This document shows positions 6,684 through 15,065 of a stretch of DNA of 15,065 nucleotides, piece by piece. Where the stretch lies: positions 56,000 through 71,064 of the forward strand of contig QAXH01005969.1 of the NCBI GenBank assembly GCA_004335635.1, in the 5' to 3' direction. A model generated the notes under the pieces. It had not been told where the DNA came from, ran no database searches, and was given only the letters and a program-made list of their open reading frames with translations. Origin of the DNA: Chloromonas sp. AAM2. Taxonomy: Eukaryota; Chlorophyta; Chlorophyceae; Chlamydomonadales; Chlamydomonadaceae. Each line of letters opens with the position of its first letter. The stretch's first letter is position 1. The translations under genes were made by a program, and so were the position numbers.

Positions 6684-9600
6684 TTATTTTGTAAGGACCA
6701 TTTTTTTAGTGATCGAAGTTGCCCCAGTTTTTAACTGATAGATATAAACTCCACTTGCAAAATTACTCGCATTCCAGTCTATTTGGTATGAGTCGGCACT
6801 CATTTCTCCCTGTTGTAAAACTGATACTTCTCGTCCTAACATATCAAAAACACGAAGTTCTACCGTTGACCGTTCAGGAATTTGAAAAGTGATCGTAGTT
6901 GTTGGATTAAATGGATTGGGATAATTTTGTTTTAGATCAACAGTAGTCGGGGTTTCTTTGGTACGCTCTATATCGACAACCACTCCATTTTCCGAACCGG
7001 GACTGCCACCCACCGATTCTGATGCTTCCCAACTTGATGCTAATGTATTGTCCAGAGTTGGGTCCGTAAGTTCTAAGGTATATCCATCTCCATCCGCAGT
7101 TATTGCCCAGGGCTCGTCGTCATCGTATTCAACTGAATCCACTAAAACACCTAAATGATTGTATAACCGAACCTGATCTCCGCCCCCGCTTAACCCAAAA
7201 CCGGTATTTCCAGTCAATGGATATTCACCGGAATAAACATCTCCAAACATGGCAGTATCCTCAGCAACGACCAAATAGCCCTGAGCTGCAATTACCGTAT
7301 TGTCGGGCATCAAATACGTATGGGAATTGTCTTCATCTCTAACGACCCAACCACTTAAATTTATCTCCGTATTGGAGGTATTGTGTAATTCTATCCAGTC
7401 CCCGGGGTCATTATTTTCTAATGCATTATACATGATCTCATTAATGACGAGGTCTGTACTGATTGTTGCCAAAGGCTCGAAATGAGCAACCAGATTTGGT
7501 GTATCAGACGGGTAGATCTGAATCTTTTTCTCAGTTGAATTTGATGAGCCACTCCATCCTGTAAAATGAAAACCTGGATTGGGAACCGCTGTAATTTCTA
7601 CAGGAATATTCCCAAAATATTCACCGCTCCATGGGTACTCTGTTGGCAAAACTCTGTTGATTTGTACACTGCCTTGCTCACGGTTCGGAACATCAACAAC
7701 TATTGGAGAGGAGCTGGAAAGACCAAATTGTGTTTTTAAATGTTCTTTCATTACCGAAGGACGTCCATTCGCAAAATTTTGAATTTTTCGCAAATCGTTT
7801 TCCCATTCTTGGACGGAGTTCCCCCAACGCTGCACATGACGAGGCATTTCACTTTCGATTCTTTGAGACAGGGAGTCTATAACATAACGTACATGATCAG
7901 GTTCAAAAACCGTATTCATAAGATCCGACATTCGATTTACAAATTTATGTACAAAAACCTGGTTTTGAGTAAATCGGCGTAATACGAATGTTGACCAGGG
8001 TGGATTAGGCCATCCCGGCCCGTTGGACTCAAGAGCAAATGCTAATGTATTGTGATTGGTATGCCCTCCGTATGAGAGATTAAAACCAAAATCCGTGTCA
8101 TACAGAATCCAACGCCAGACGTTACCTCCTAATTGATCTCTCCAGAACTTAATATTATTTCCCGGCCAGTCGGTATTGGCATAGTAAATTTGAGCAGCCA
8201 TATAATCGATGAAATTATCAATATCGATCATATCTTCCACTTCCTGATATTGGTTTTCATCTTGCATGTTAGCGTTTCCGAGAGCATTTAAAAACTTGTT
8301 GTAGTCGTCTGCAGATCCATGTATCACTCTTGCTGAGTGCTCTAACAAGTCTATATTCTCAGAGTCGGCATTACTATTGGACTCAATAAAATGCTCATTC
8401 ACTTTCTCCCGAATATTATGAATCCCCCAGTAATCACCATTAATATAAACCACAGCCGGTTGGTAGGCCTGATATTCAATTCCGGTGTCCTCCACAAGGG
8501 TTGTCATCAATGCGTCACGGAACATGGAATGACCTTGTGAAGTAATATCATTTCCTGAATTTCGAAGCACAAAAGCCTGAAAGGTATCAATGTCTTTTTC
8601 TTCAAATAGCTTGTAATTCAGCTCTTTGTTACCATAATCGCCCCTGAAGTAAATTGCTAACGATTTTAGGGGGTTCGCCCTACTCCATGCACCAAATATT
8701 TTTGTTCCAGCTTCAGTGCTGAATCCTTTGTTCCCATCTACTTCATAAAACTCAATATGCAGGGGGACTTCTTTATCTTCCCAAAAATTTGCACCATAAT
8801 GTGGTTCAGCTTCTGCCGCATTTGGTCCCTTTACATAAATACCTTCGTTATAATCAAAGAAATAAAATGGATCCGTAACCAGTGAAATTACCGGTAAATC
8901 ATGTGCTTGATCTACAAAGTAAGTATGGGTTTGGACGTTTGAAGAAAGTCGCCCTGTTTCTATAGCACGTAGTCTCAGGACAGTCGTTTCATTAAATGTA
9001 TGAGGTGGTTCAAATAGAGGGGCATTTTCATCAGGGACCGTGCCATCTACAGTATAATAAACATTTTGAACCGTGGAATCTGCAAAATCAACTACAGCTT
9101 CAGAATTTGTAAAACCCCCGTTATTTGTAAGCTCAGGAATGATCAACCGCTCAGTATAACTTTCTCCTGAATTAGCCGCCATTGGTGTGGCTTCAGAGAA
9201 TATACCCCACTCATTTATATTTCCAATTAATCTTCCGTACGATTCATCAGGATTTAGAGCAGGTAAACTTACTTCATCCACTTCATTCTCATTGGGATCC
9301 GTTAGTATCAATGTCTCCCCACTTGAACTGAGTTTAAAATTCAAATGCGGAAATAGACTCTCATTTTCCACCAGGTTTGTGGCCTCCGCCACACCCTGAT
9401 ATTCCTGAGGTGTGCTGGAATATCCAAGAGATAAAAATGGAATTATTGTCAAATCGGAAGAAAATACAGAAGTGTTATGCACCTGAATAGCCAAAATATT
9501 CTCACCATCCCTAAGCAAATTTGTGAATTGACTTAGCGGCACCTCTATTGGATCTTCTCCGTTAACTATTAATGGGTCATTGACAAACGTAGTCGTTGTT

Positions 9601-10256
9601 TCATTATATGGCCTGGGGCTCTCCCCATTCATATTTGCACGGGCAATTTCGGTTCCGTTTAAATAGGCAATATATCCGTCATCATAATCCACATGGAAAA
9701 CCATATCGGTAACTTTACCAGTATCCTCAACTTGAAAGGCCGTTCGTGTAAATACAGACAAAATTCCTTGTTCAGTTACAGTGTTATCATCATTGTCACC
9801 GTACCCAATGCCAAAAGGACCCTGATCCCAGTTTGAATCATCGAAATCCGTTTGAATCCAGTCTTCCTCTACCGGAGATTCCGGTATGATATAACTCGTA
9901 TTATCCCCCTCTCGAATCACCGTTTCCCAGTATATTTTATTTCCAGTTAGATTTTTATCGGAAGCATACAGCAGCTGATACCCTCCTGCTGTTAAATTAA
10001 CATCTGGAAATACCCACTGATATGGATCTTCCTGATCATCAGAGATACCATACCCACTTAAATTTATAGTAGAATTAGTCGGATTATAGAGTTCAATCCA
10101 ATCGGAATAATTTCCGTCTCTATCTGCAATAGTTTTCTGATTGCTGGGCATCAACTCATTGATCACAACCTGGGAATTGGCCGTTGAAGAGAGGCTAAAA
10201 AATAGTATTGTTGATAATAGGGCAGTGCTTATAAGTTGCGATAGTCGATTATTCAT
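6684..10256 (-). CDS. Secreted CotH-kinase/lamin-tail multidomain protein with C-terminal sorting domain
   Basis: I chose the ATG at 10256 (1190 residues), since it gives a clean signal peptide (MNNRLSQLIS to about residue 28); the frame runs open 24 codons further. Domains in order are: lamin-tail domain about 30-105 (VVINELMPSN, DWIELYNPT); a galactose-binding-like region 125-280; a chitobiase/Fn3-associated-type module about 375-450 (VYYTVDGTVPDENAP); a CotH domain about 490-730; an InlB B-repeat-like module about 861-927 (PGFHFTGWSG); a second lamin-tail domain about 934-1065; and a sorting domain at 1111-1190 with QNYPNPFNPTTT and a final KKMVLTK. CotH landmarks include LRNSGND (564-570), the YINGDYWGIHNIREK segment, and WILYDTDFGF with the putative metal-binding Asp. 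CotH-family proteins can be protein kinases; the substrate here is unknown. The C-terminal domain points to type IX-like secretion and attachment to the cell surface. It is monocistronic with its own terminator. Confidence 0.9.
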   Translation of the reverse strand: MNNRLSQLISTALLSTILFFSLSSTANSQVVINELMPSNQKTIADRDGNYSDWIELYNPTNSTINLSGYGISDDQEDPYQWVFPDVNLTAGGYQLLYASDKNLTGNKIYWETVIREGDNTSYIIPESPVEEDWIQTDFDDSNWDQGPFGIGYGDNDDNTVTEQGILSVFTRTAFQVEDTGKVTDMVFHVDYDDGYIAYLNGTEIARANMNGESPRPYNETTTTFVNDPLIVNGEDPIEVPLSQFTNLLRDGENILAIQVHNTSVFSSDLTIIPFLSLGYSSTPQEYQGVAEATNLVENESLFPHLNFKLSSSGETLILTDPNENEVDEVSLPALNPDESYGRLIGNINEWGIFSEATPMAANSGESYTERLIIPELTNNGGFTNSEAVVDFADSTVQNVYYTVDGTVPDENAPLFEPPHTFNETTVLRLRAIETGRLSSNVQTHTYFVDQAHDLPVISLVTDPFYFFDYNEGIYVKGPNAAEAEPHYGANFWEDKEVPLHIEFYEVDGNKGFSTEAGTKIFGAWSRANPLKSLAIYFRGDYGNKELNYKLFEEKDIDTFQAFVLRNSGNDITSQGHSMFRDALMTTLVEDTGIEYQAYQPAVVYINGDYWGIHNIREKVNEHFIESNSNADSENIDLLEHSARVIHGSADDYNKFLNALGNANMQDENQYQEVEDMIDIDNFIDYMAAQIYYANTDWPGNNIKFWRDQLGGNVWRWILYDTDFGFNLSYGGHTNHNTLAFALESNGPGWPNPPWSTFVLRRFTQNQVFVHKFVNRMSDLMNTVFEPDHVRYVIDSLSQRIESEMPRHVQRWGNSVQEWENDLRKIQNFANGRPSVMKEHLKTQFGLSSSSPIVVDVPNREQGSVQINRVLPTEYPWSGEYFGNIPVEITAVPNPGFHFTGWSGSSNSTEKKIQIYPSDTPNLVAHFEPLATISTDLVINEIMYNALENNDPGDWIELHNTSNTEINLSGWVVRDEDNSHTYLMPDNTVIAAQGYLVVAEDTAMFGDVYSGEYPLTGNTGFGLSGGGDQVRLYNHLGVLVDSVEYDDDEPWAITADGDGYTLELTDPTLDNTLASSWEASESVGGSPGSENGVVVDIERTKETPTTVDLKQNYPNPFNPTTTITFQIPERSTVELRVFDMLGREVSVLQQGEMSADSYQIDWNASNFASGVYIYQLKTGATSITKKMVLTK

Positions 10257-10400
10257 ACGCTGAATATTACATCCAAAACAATTGAAATATACCCTTGATA
10301 TAAGAAAAGTTGATGAATTTAACCGCAATTAAATCCCATAGCCAAAAAAGCTGGCTTAAATAGTTTCAGTCTGGGCAAATATGTATCCCCAATAAATGGC

Positions 10401-10428
10401 AAAAAAACTGCCACTCATGTGGCAGTTT
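10401..10428 (-). terminator. Intrinsic terminator of enolase
   Basis: A perfect 10-bp stem AAACTGCCAC (10405-10414) / GTGGCAGTTT (10419-10428) with a 4-base loop. On the minus strand the stem runs directly into further Ts (complement of the A run 10401-10407). It sits about 30 bases beyond the enolase stop codon. Confidence 0.92.
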
Positions 10429-10456
10429 AAATTGTGTTTTATATAATTAGCGGATC

Positions 10457-11861
<1,405 letters not shown>

Positions 11862-12611
11862 GTGAAACTTCAAATCACTTACTCAAAAAACCTATTCATC
11901 TTGCAGCAAAATCAACCGCATCCGTGGGTCATTCTCTTTGATATTGATGGCACACTTTTAACCGTAGACAGCAAATATAACCGCAGCCACCTTCGCCGAA
12001 TTCTGGACGAGCTTGAAATCGACTACCCCAATATGGAAAACGATTCCTTCTCGGGACGAACCGATCACGATATCTTTTCTTCTTTTTTGGTGAATCATGA
12101 TTATGATGAGGATTTGTACCAGGCATACAAAACTCGCTATCTTGATTACATGCAAAACGTGCTGCTTACTAAAACTGACCGGGTGCAGCGCCATCAGTAT
12201 ATTGATGAAGCGCTCGATTACTTCTTTAATGGGGATTTCATCTGCGGACTTTTGACTGGAAACTATCCGCAGGCAGCTCATATAAAGCTTAAAGCAGCTG
12301 ATATAAACCGGGATTTTACTTTTGGAGCTTTCGGGGAATATGAAAAGGACCGAAATAAGTTACCGGGGTTAGCACTTAAAGAAGTGGAAGAGAGATTTGA
12401 CTTCAGCCCGGAACCGTCTCGCTTTTTAATTTTGGGAGATACCCCCCGCGATATTGAATGTGCCAAAAATGCCGGCATGAAATGCGTAGCTGTAACTACC
12501 GGCAAGTACAACAGAGAAGAACTGGAAGAACACGGGCCTGATCTTGTTCTTGACAGCCTTAATCAACCTGAAGACTGGTTCTCAGAAGTCAAAAGAAATG
12601 GAAAAGCTTAA
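11862..12611 (+). CDS. HAD-superfamily hydrolase, phosphoglycolate-phosphatase-like
   Basis: A haloacid-dehalogenase-type phosphatase of 249 residues with all four motifs: motif I FDIDGTLL (nucleophile Asp27, acid/base Asp29), motif II LLTGN (Thr132), motif III around Lys166, and motif IV GDTPRDIECA (Asp193, Asp197). A helical cap lies between motif I and motif II, at about residues 36-115, the type-I arrangement seen in phosphoglycolate and beta-phosphoglucomutase-like enzymes. The substrate cannot be assigned. The start is uncertain: the longest frame begins with GTG at 11862, preceded by an in-frame stop at 11853, and there is no in-frame ATG before motif I. A TTG at 11901 (codon 14) is the alternative. 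It diverges from eno and converges on the barrel gene with 30 bases between stops. Confidence 0.87.
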   Translation: MKLQITYSKNLFILQQNQPHPWVILFDIDGTLLTVDSKYNRSHLRRILDELEIDYPNMENDSFSGRTDHDIFSSFLVNHDYDEDLYQAYKTRYLDYMQNVLLTKTDRVQRHQYIDEALDYFFNGDFICGLLTGNYPQAAHIKLKAADINRDFTFGAFGEYEKDRNKLPGLALKEVEERFDFSPEPSRFLILGDTPRDIECAKNAGMKCVAVTTGKYNREELEEHGPDLVLDSLNQPEDWFSEVKRNGKA

Positions 12612-12641
12612 TCTCTTTTAACCCTGTATTAAGAACTTCTT

Positions 12642-13490
12642 CTACCACATCCAGCCAAAAATGAAAGAGAGCTGTGCCGTACCAAAGTATTTCCTGGTTC
12701 CATTCGACTTTTCAAGCGGAGCAAAATCTCCTGAAATCAATTGAACCTGATTGGTAGAACCAAAACCGCACGGATCCACAGGATTTTGATTTAAGCGTGA
12801 AAGGTCGGGAGCACAGGGTTCCAAAACCTGAATTCCATCGTTAAAATAATTCATGGTGTAGCCAAACTGCACGCTTGACAGATTATCAAATTTATCCCCA
12901 AAATCTATTCCTATGACAAATTCACCACCAAAACCCCAATGACTTTCACCATCTTTCCAGCCTCTGAAGATATCATTGATCTGTTCGGTGCCACCGTAAA
13001 TGTTGATGTTGTATTCACGAAAACCATTGTTGGTAACATCATTGAAGTACGGAATGGAAAAAGCATAGGTTGGCCCGGCACTGAGCGATGAAAAAACCCT
13101 AAAATTATCTGATATCTCTTCTGCAAAAAATCTTTTTTTTAGGCCAACATATAAGGGAACCGATAACACCCGCTGATATTTTTCCGGAACTGTTCTAAAT
13201 CCAAAGTAGTAATCAGTGAATGTTTGTTCAGTTGGGTCTTTTAAACCAGCTATTTTTAAGGTAACTATCGCTTCTGTATAAGAATTCAAACCAAACCTGA
13301 ACTGCCCTCCGGCTCCTACTCCAAAGTCGTTCAGTGAAATATTGAATCCAAATCCTGTTCGGTAGCCTTCGTCAAATAAATTCCTTGGTTTGTCTTTTTC
13401 CAATACTTCCGGTTCTCCAAATTGTGCCAAAACCGGCAAATTAGCTACAGAGAACAAAATTATAAGTGTAAAAAAGAGTAGTTTTTTCAT
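12642..13490 (-). CDS. Predicted outer-membrane beta-barrel protein of unknown function
   Basis: A 282-residue exported protein. The signal peptide is clear (MKKLLFFTLIILFSVANLPVLA, cleavage after Ala22). The mature part shows repeated amphipathic beta strands with Gly and aromatic residues (GFGFNISLNDFGVGAGGQF, LSVPLYVGL, GGEFVIGIDF, VQFGYTMNYF) and ends with an alternating-hydrophobic strand, SFIFGWMW, typical of a last barrel strand. Its size suggests an 8- to 12-strand barrel. A loop at about 222-245 carries the only two cysteines of the mature protein, Cys226 and Cys241, which could form a disulfide outside the membrane. I recognise no named family. It is a single gene, flanked by the convergent phosphatase and the divergent unknown gene. 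Confidence 0.75.
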   Translation of the reverse strand: MKKLLFFTLIILFSVANLPVLAQFGEPEVLEKDKPRNLFDEGYRTGFGFNISLNDFGVGAGGQFRFGLNSYTEAIVTLKIAGLKDPTEQTFTDYYFGFRTVPEKYQRVLSVPLYVGLKKRFFAEEISDNFRVFSSLSAGPTYAFSIPYFNDVTNNGFREYNINIYGGTEQINDIFRGWKDGESHWGFGGEFVIGIDFGDKFDNLSSVQFGYTMNYFNDGIQVLEPCAPDLSRLNQNPVDPCGFGSTNQVQLISGDFAPLEKSNGTRKYFGTAQLSFIFGWMW

Positions 13491-13648
13491 CCAAAAAATG
13501 GGTTATACATGGTTTAAAGTGCATTCACTGCTAATGGAACGAAATTTTCCATAAAATCTTATTGTGTTAATGCAATATCCTTTTATTTTCAGCACAAATT
13601 TTTAGTTAGTCAACAAAGCCATAAAATAATTAATTCAAGCTACAAAGC
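13491..13648. promoter_or_regulatory. Divergent intergenic region with a short inverted repeat
   Basis: This region separates the minus-strand barrel gene from the plus-strand unknown/prmC pair and should contain promoters for both. The only structure I see is an inverted repeat ATGGAA (13534-13539) / TTCCAT (13547-13552) with a 7-base spacer, which could be an operator or chance. No confident -10/-35 or TTG/TAnnTTTG pair could be fixed. Confidence 0.3.
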
Positions 13649-14035
13649 ATGAATTCACACACAACATATTTTGTATTTGGGCCAACTGCAACGCTTCGCA
13701 GAATGTCTTCGAAAATGTTCAAAGATCATCCGCCCAAATTTTTATACGAATATTCTCCGGAAAGCTCTAAAGAAACGATCTATGTAGCGGTTTATGAGGA
13801 ATATGAAAAACAGATTAATTCCAGCGTAACGCTTACTTGTATTGTTGAAAGCCTTGGTAAACACAACAAGATTGTGCTGAAAAAGACTGGAGGCCGCATG
13901 GGTTTCAGAGGAAGTTCTTTATCTGAAGAACGGAATGTAGAATCAAATGTCATTGATTTTATACTCGACTTCTCTAAGCGGCACGGACTCACTCTTCAGG
14001 AGGAACAGCCCCCAAAGCAAGCAGAGGAAGATTAA
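13649..14035 (+). CDS. Conserved-looking protein of unknown function, coupled to prmC
   Basis: A soluble 128-residue protein with no signal peptide or membrane segment, and no family I recognise. It opens with an alternating hydrophobic start (TTYFVFGPTATLRRM), followed by two strand-rich segments (ETIYVAVYEEYEK, SVTLTCIVESLG), a basic/Gly patch (KKTGGRMGFRGSS, residues about 77-89) and a final amphipathic helix (SNVIDFILDFSKRHG). The C-terminus is Glu/Gln/Pro-rich and probably disordered. The compact alpha/beta pattern suggests a small globular domain. Its TAA lies three bases before the prmC ATG and the prmC ribosome site falls inside it, so the two are almost certainly co-translated. A link with translation or protein methylation is suggested only by position. 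Confidence 0.75.
   Translation: MNSHTTYFVFGPTATLRRMSSKMFKDHPPKFLYEYSPESSKETIYVAVYEEYEKQINSSVTLTCIVESLGKHNKIVLKKTGGRMGFRGSSLSEERNVESNVIDFILDFSKRHGLTLQEEQPPKQAEED
14023..14028 (+). promoter_or_regulatory. Ribosome binding site of prmC inside the preceding gene
   Basis: AGAGGA lies 10 bases before the prmC ATG at 14039, within the last codons of the upstream gene. It supports this start and translational coupling of the pair. Confidence 0.5.
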
Positions 14036-14038
14036 TTC

Positions 14039-14899
14039 ATGCCTAAAGTTCCTTCCGTTTGGACGGTGCTTAGCATGCTTGAGTGGGCCACCGCTTATTT
14101 TGAAGAAAACGGCGTTAAGTCACCCCGATTTAGCATTGAGTGGCTCTTAGCTGACGTTCTTTCCATTAAGCGTTTAGATCTCTATTTGGAATACGACCGC
14201 CCTCTTTCCTCCATAGAGCTGGAAGAATTGCGGCCATTGGTAAAAAGACGAGCTTCTCACGAACCACTGCAGTATATAACCGGTGAAACCGATTTTTATA
14301 ATGTTAAAATAAAAGTTGAGCCTGGTGTTCTCATTCCACGGCAAGAAACGGAAGAGCTGGTTGACTACATCCTTCAAAGCATTCCCGCCAAAACACCCTT
14401 AAACGTATTAGATGTTGGCACCGGTTCAGGCTGTATTCCCATTGCATTGAAAAATGCCCGGCCGAACTGGAATTTATTTGCTACTGATATTTCATCCAAT
14501 GCCTTACGGCTGGCTAAAGAGAATGCGGAATTCAATAATACTGAAATTGATTTCAAAGAGGATGATCTTTTCAGTCCAACTGCATTTCCTGATACGACCT
14601 TTGATCTGATCGTTTCGAATCCGCCTTACATTTTGGAATCTGAAAAACCCAATTTGGATACTGAAGTTAAAGAGTACGAGCCGGATGTCGCTCTATTTTG
14701 TGAGTCAACGGAAAAAATGTATGGGTCTATTGAAGATATTTGCAAAAGCAGGCTTAGTGAGGATGGCTCTGTGTTTCTGGAGCTCCACGAGCAATATGCA
14801 GACGCCGTTCAGCAGCTTTTTAGCTCCAGGCTATGGAAAGCGACCATAAAGCAAGACTACAGCGGTAAATCTCGTTTTCTAAAGGCTGAAAAACCATAA
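14039..14899 (+). CDS. prmC: Peptide chain release factor N5-glutamine methyltransferase
   Basis: Transfers a methyl group from S-adenosylmethionine to the glutamine of the GGQ motif in release factors RF1/RF2, raising termination efficiency. The 286-residue protein has the expected two-part build. An N-terminal helical domain (1-85) contains SPRFSIEWLLADVL and HEPLQYITG. It is followed by the VLIPRQETEELVD entry segment (97-109), SAM motif I LDVGTGSG (124-131), the acidic ATDIS loop (148-152) and the catalytic NPPY tetrapeptide (194-197). The late FLELHEQY segment (246-253) is also typical. Full length with no missing motif. It is the second gene of a two-gene unit after the unknown 128-residue protein; downstream lies non-coding DNA with DnaA-type boxes. 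Confidence 0.96.
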   Translation: MPKVPSVWTVLSMLEWATAYFEENGVKSPRFSIEWLLADVLSIKRLDLYLEYDRPLSSIELEELRPLVKRRASHEPLQYITGETDFYNVKIKVEPGVLIPRQETEELVDYILQSIPAKTPLNVLDVGTGSGCIPIALKNARPNWNLFATDISSNALRLAKENAEFNNTEIDFKEDDLFSPTAFPDTTFDLIVSNPPYILESEKPNLDTEVKEYEPDVALFCESTEKMYGSIEDICKSRLSEDGSVFLELHEQYADAVQQLFSSRLWKATIKQDYSGKSRFLKAEKP

Positions 14900-14952
14900 C
14901 ATTCCCTCCTGAATAACAATCTTTTTCCGCCGTATTAAGAATTATTAACAAA

Positions 14953-14972
14953 TGTGGATAACTTGTGGAAAA
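14953..14972 (-). promoter_or_regulatory. Pair of DnaA boxes (possible origin or dnaA promoter)
   Basis: Read on the minus strand, TTATCCACA (14961-14953) is a perfect consensus DnaA box and TTTTCCACA (14972-14964) differs by one base. They share orientation and are offset by 11 bases, one helical turn. Flanks are AT-rich (ATTAAGAATTATTAACA before, TTCTTAAAAATTTTT after), as in unwinding elements. The cluster sits in the non-coding DNA after prmC. It may belong to oriC, to an autoregulated dnaA promoter just beyond the window, or to another DnaA-controlled site. Confidence 0.5.
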
Positions 14973-14995
14973 GTTCTTAAAAATTTTTCTGCGGC

Positions 14996-15030
14996 CATTG
15001 CCAAATGGTTATTTACCTGTTAAGGCAATG
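14996..15030. repeat. 7-bp inverted repeat near the DnaA boxes
   Basis: CATTGCC (14996-15002) and GGCAATG (15024-15030) are exact inverted copies with a 21-base spacer. No T-run follows closely enough for a terminator. It may be a regulatory dyad or a loose hairpin; chance is not excluded. Confidence 0.35.
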
Positions 15031-15065
15031 TTAAGCGCTGTCAAGTGTTAATTGAGTATTTTTCC

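Noticed and set aside
7740..7982. 80-codon plus-strand frame inside the CotH-family gene
   Set aside because: Antisense to a continuous 1190-codon gene with identifiable domains; no start signal or family match.
10257..10328. N-terminal extension of the CotH-family protein by 24 residues
   Set aside because: The extension precedes a complete signal peptide and adds nothing recognisable.

Overview
The window looks like chromosomal DNA of a Gram-negative member of the FCB group, most likely Balneolota/Rhodothermota. The evidence is a moderately AT-rich sequence, weak or absent Shine-Dalgarno sites at most starts, a TonB-dependent receptor with an N-terminal carboxypeptidase-regulatory-like domain, and a secreted CotH-family protein ending in the NYPNPFNP-type C-terminal sorting domain common in these phyla. 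The genus assignment is inference. I see no insertion sequence, phage gene, CRISPR array, rRNA or tRNA.

Layout. Positions 1-311 hold the last codons of a possible upstream gene, two hairpins and a clear minus-strand terminator. Next come a minus-strand beta-class carbonic anhydrase lipoprotein (312-1040) and a 99-residue membrane-anchored protein of unknown function (1180-1479). A plus-strand TonB-dependent receptor (1653-4022) converges on a tight minus-strand operon of recF, a DciA/DUF721 protein and a YbbR-domain membrane protein (4072-6540). Two minus-strand single genes follow, each closed by its own hairpin terminator: the giant secreted CotH/lamin-tail protein (6684-10256) and enolase (10457-11743). 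A HAD phosphatase (11862-12611) diverges from enolase and converges on a minus-strand outer-membrane barrel-like protein (12642-13490). The last genes, on the plus strand, are an unknown 128-residue protein and prmC, three bases apart (13649-14899). The final 166 bases are non-coding and carry a consensus DnaA box plus a near-consensus box one helical turn away.

How the genes fit together. Most of the window is housekeeping: recombination and replication (recF, dciA), glycolysis (eno), translation termination (prmC) and a YbbR protein of the kind that partners c-di-AMP synthases. Interleaved are envelope and secreted proteins: lipoprotein carbonic anhydrase, TonB receptor, barrel and CotH protein. 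No obvious novel multi-gene system is present. The items most worth following are the DnaA-box cluster at the right edge, the recF-dciA-ybbR overlap operon, the large CotH-like exoprotein, and the unknown gene coupled to prmC.
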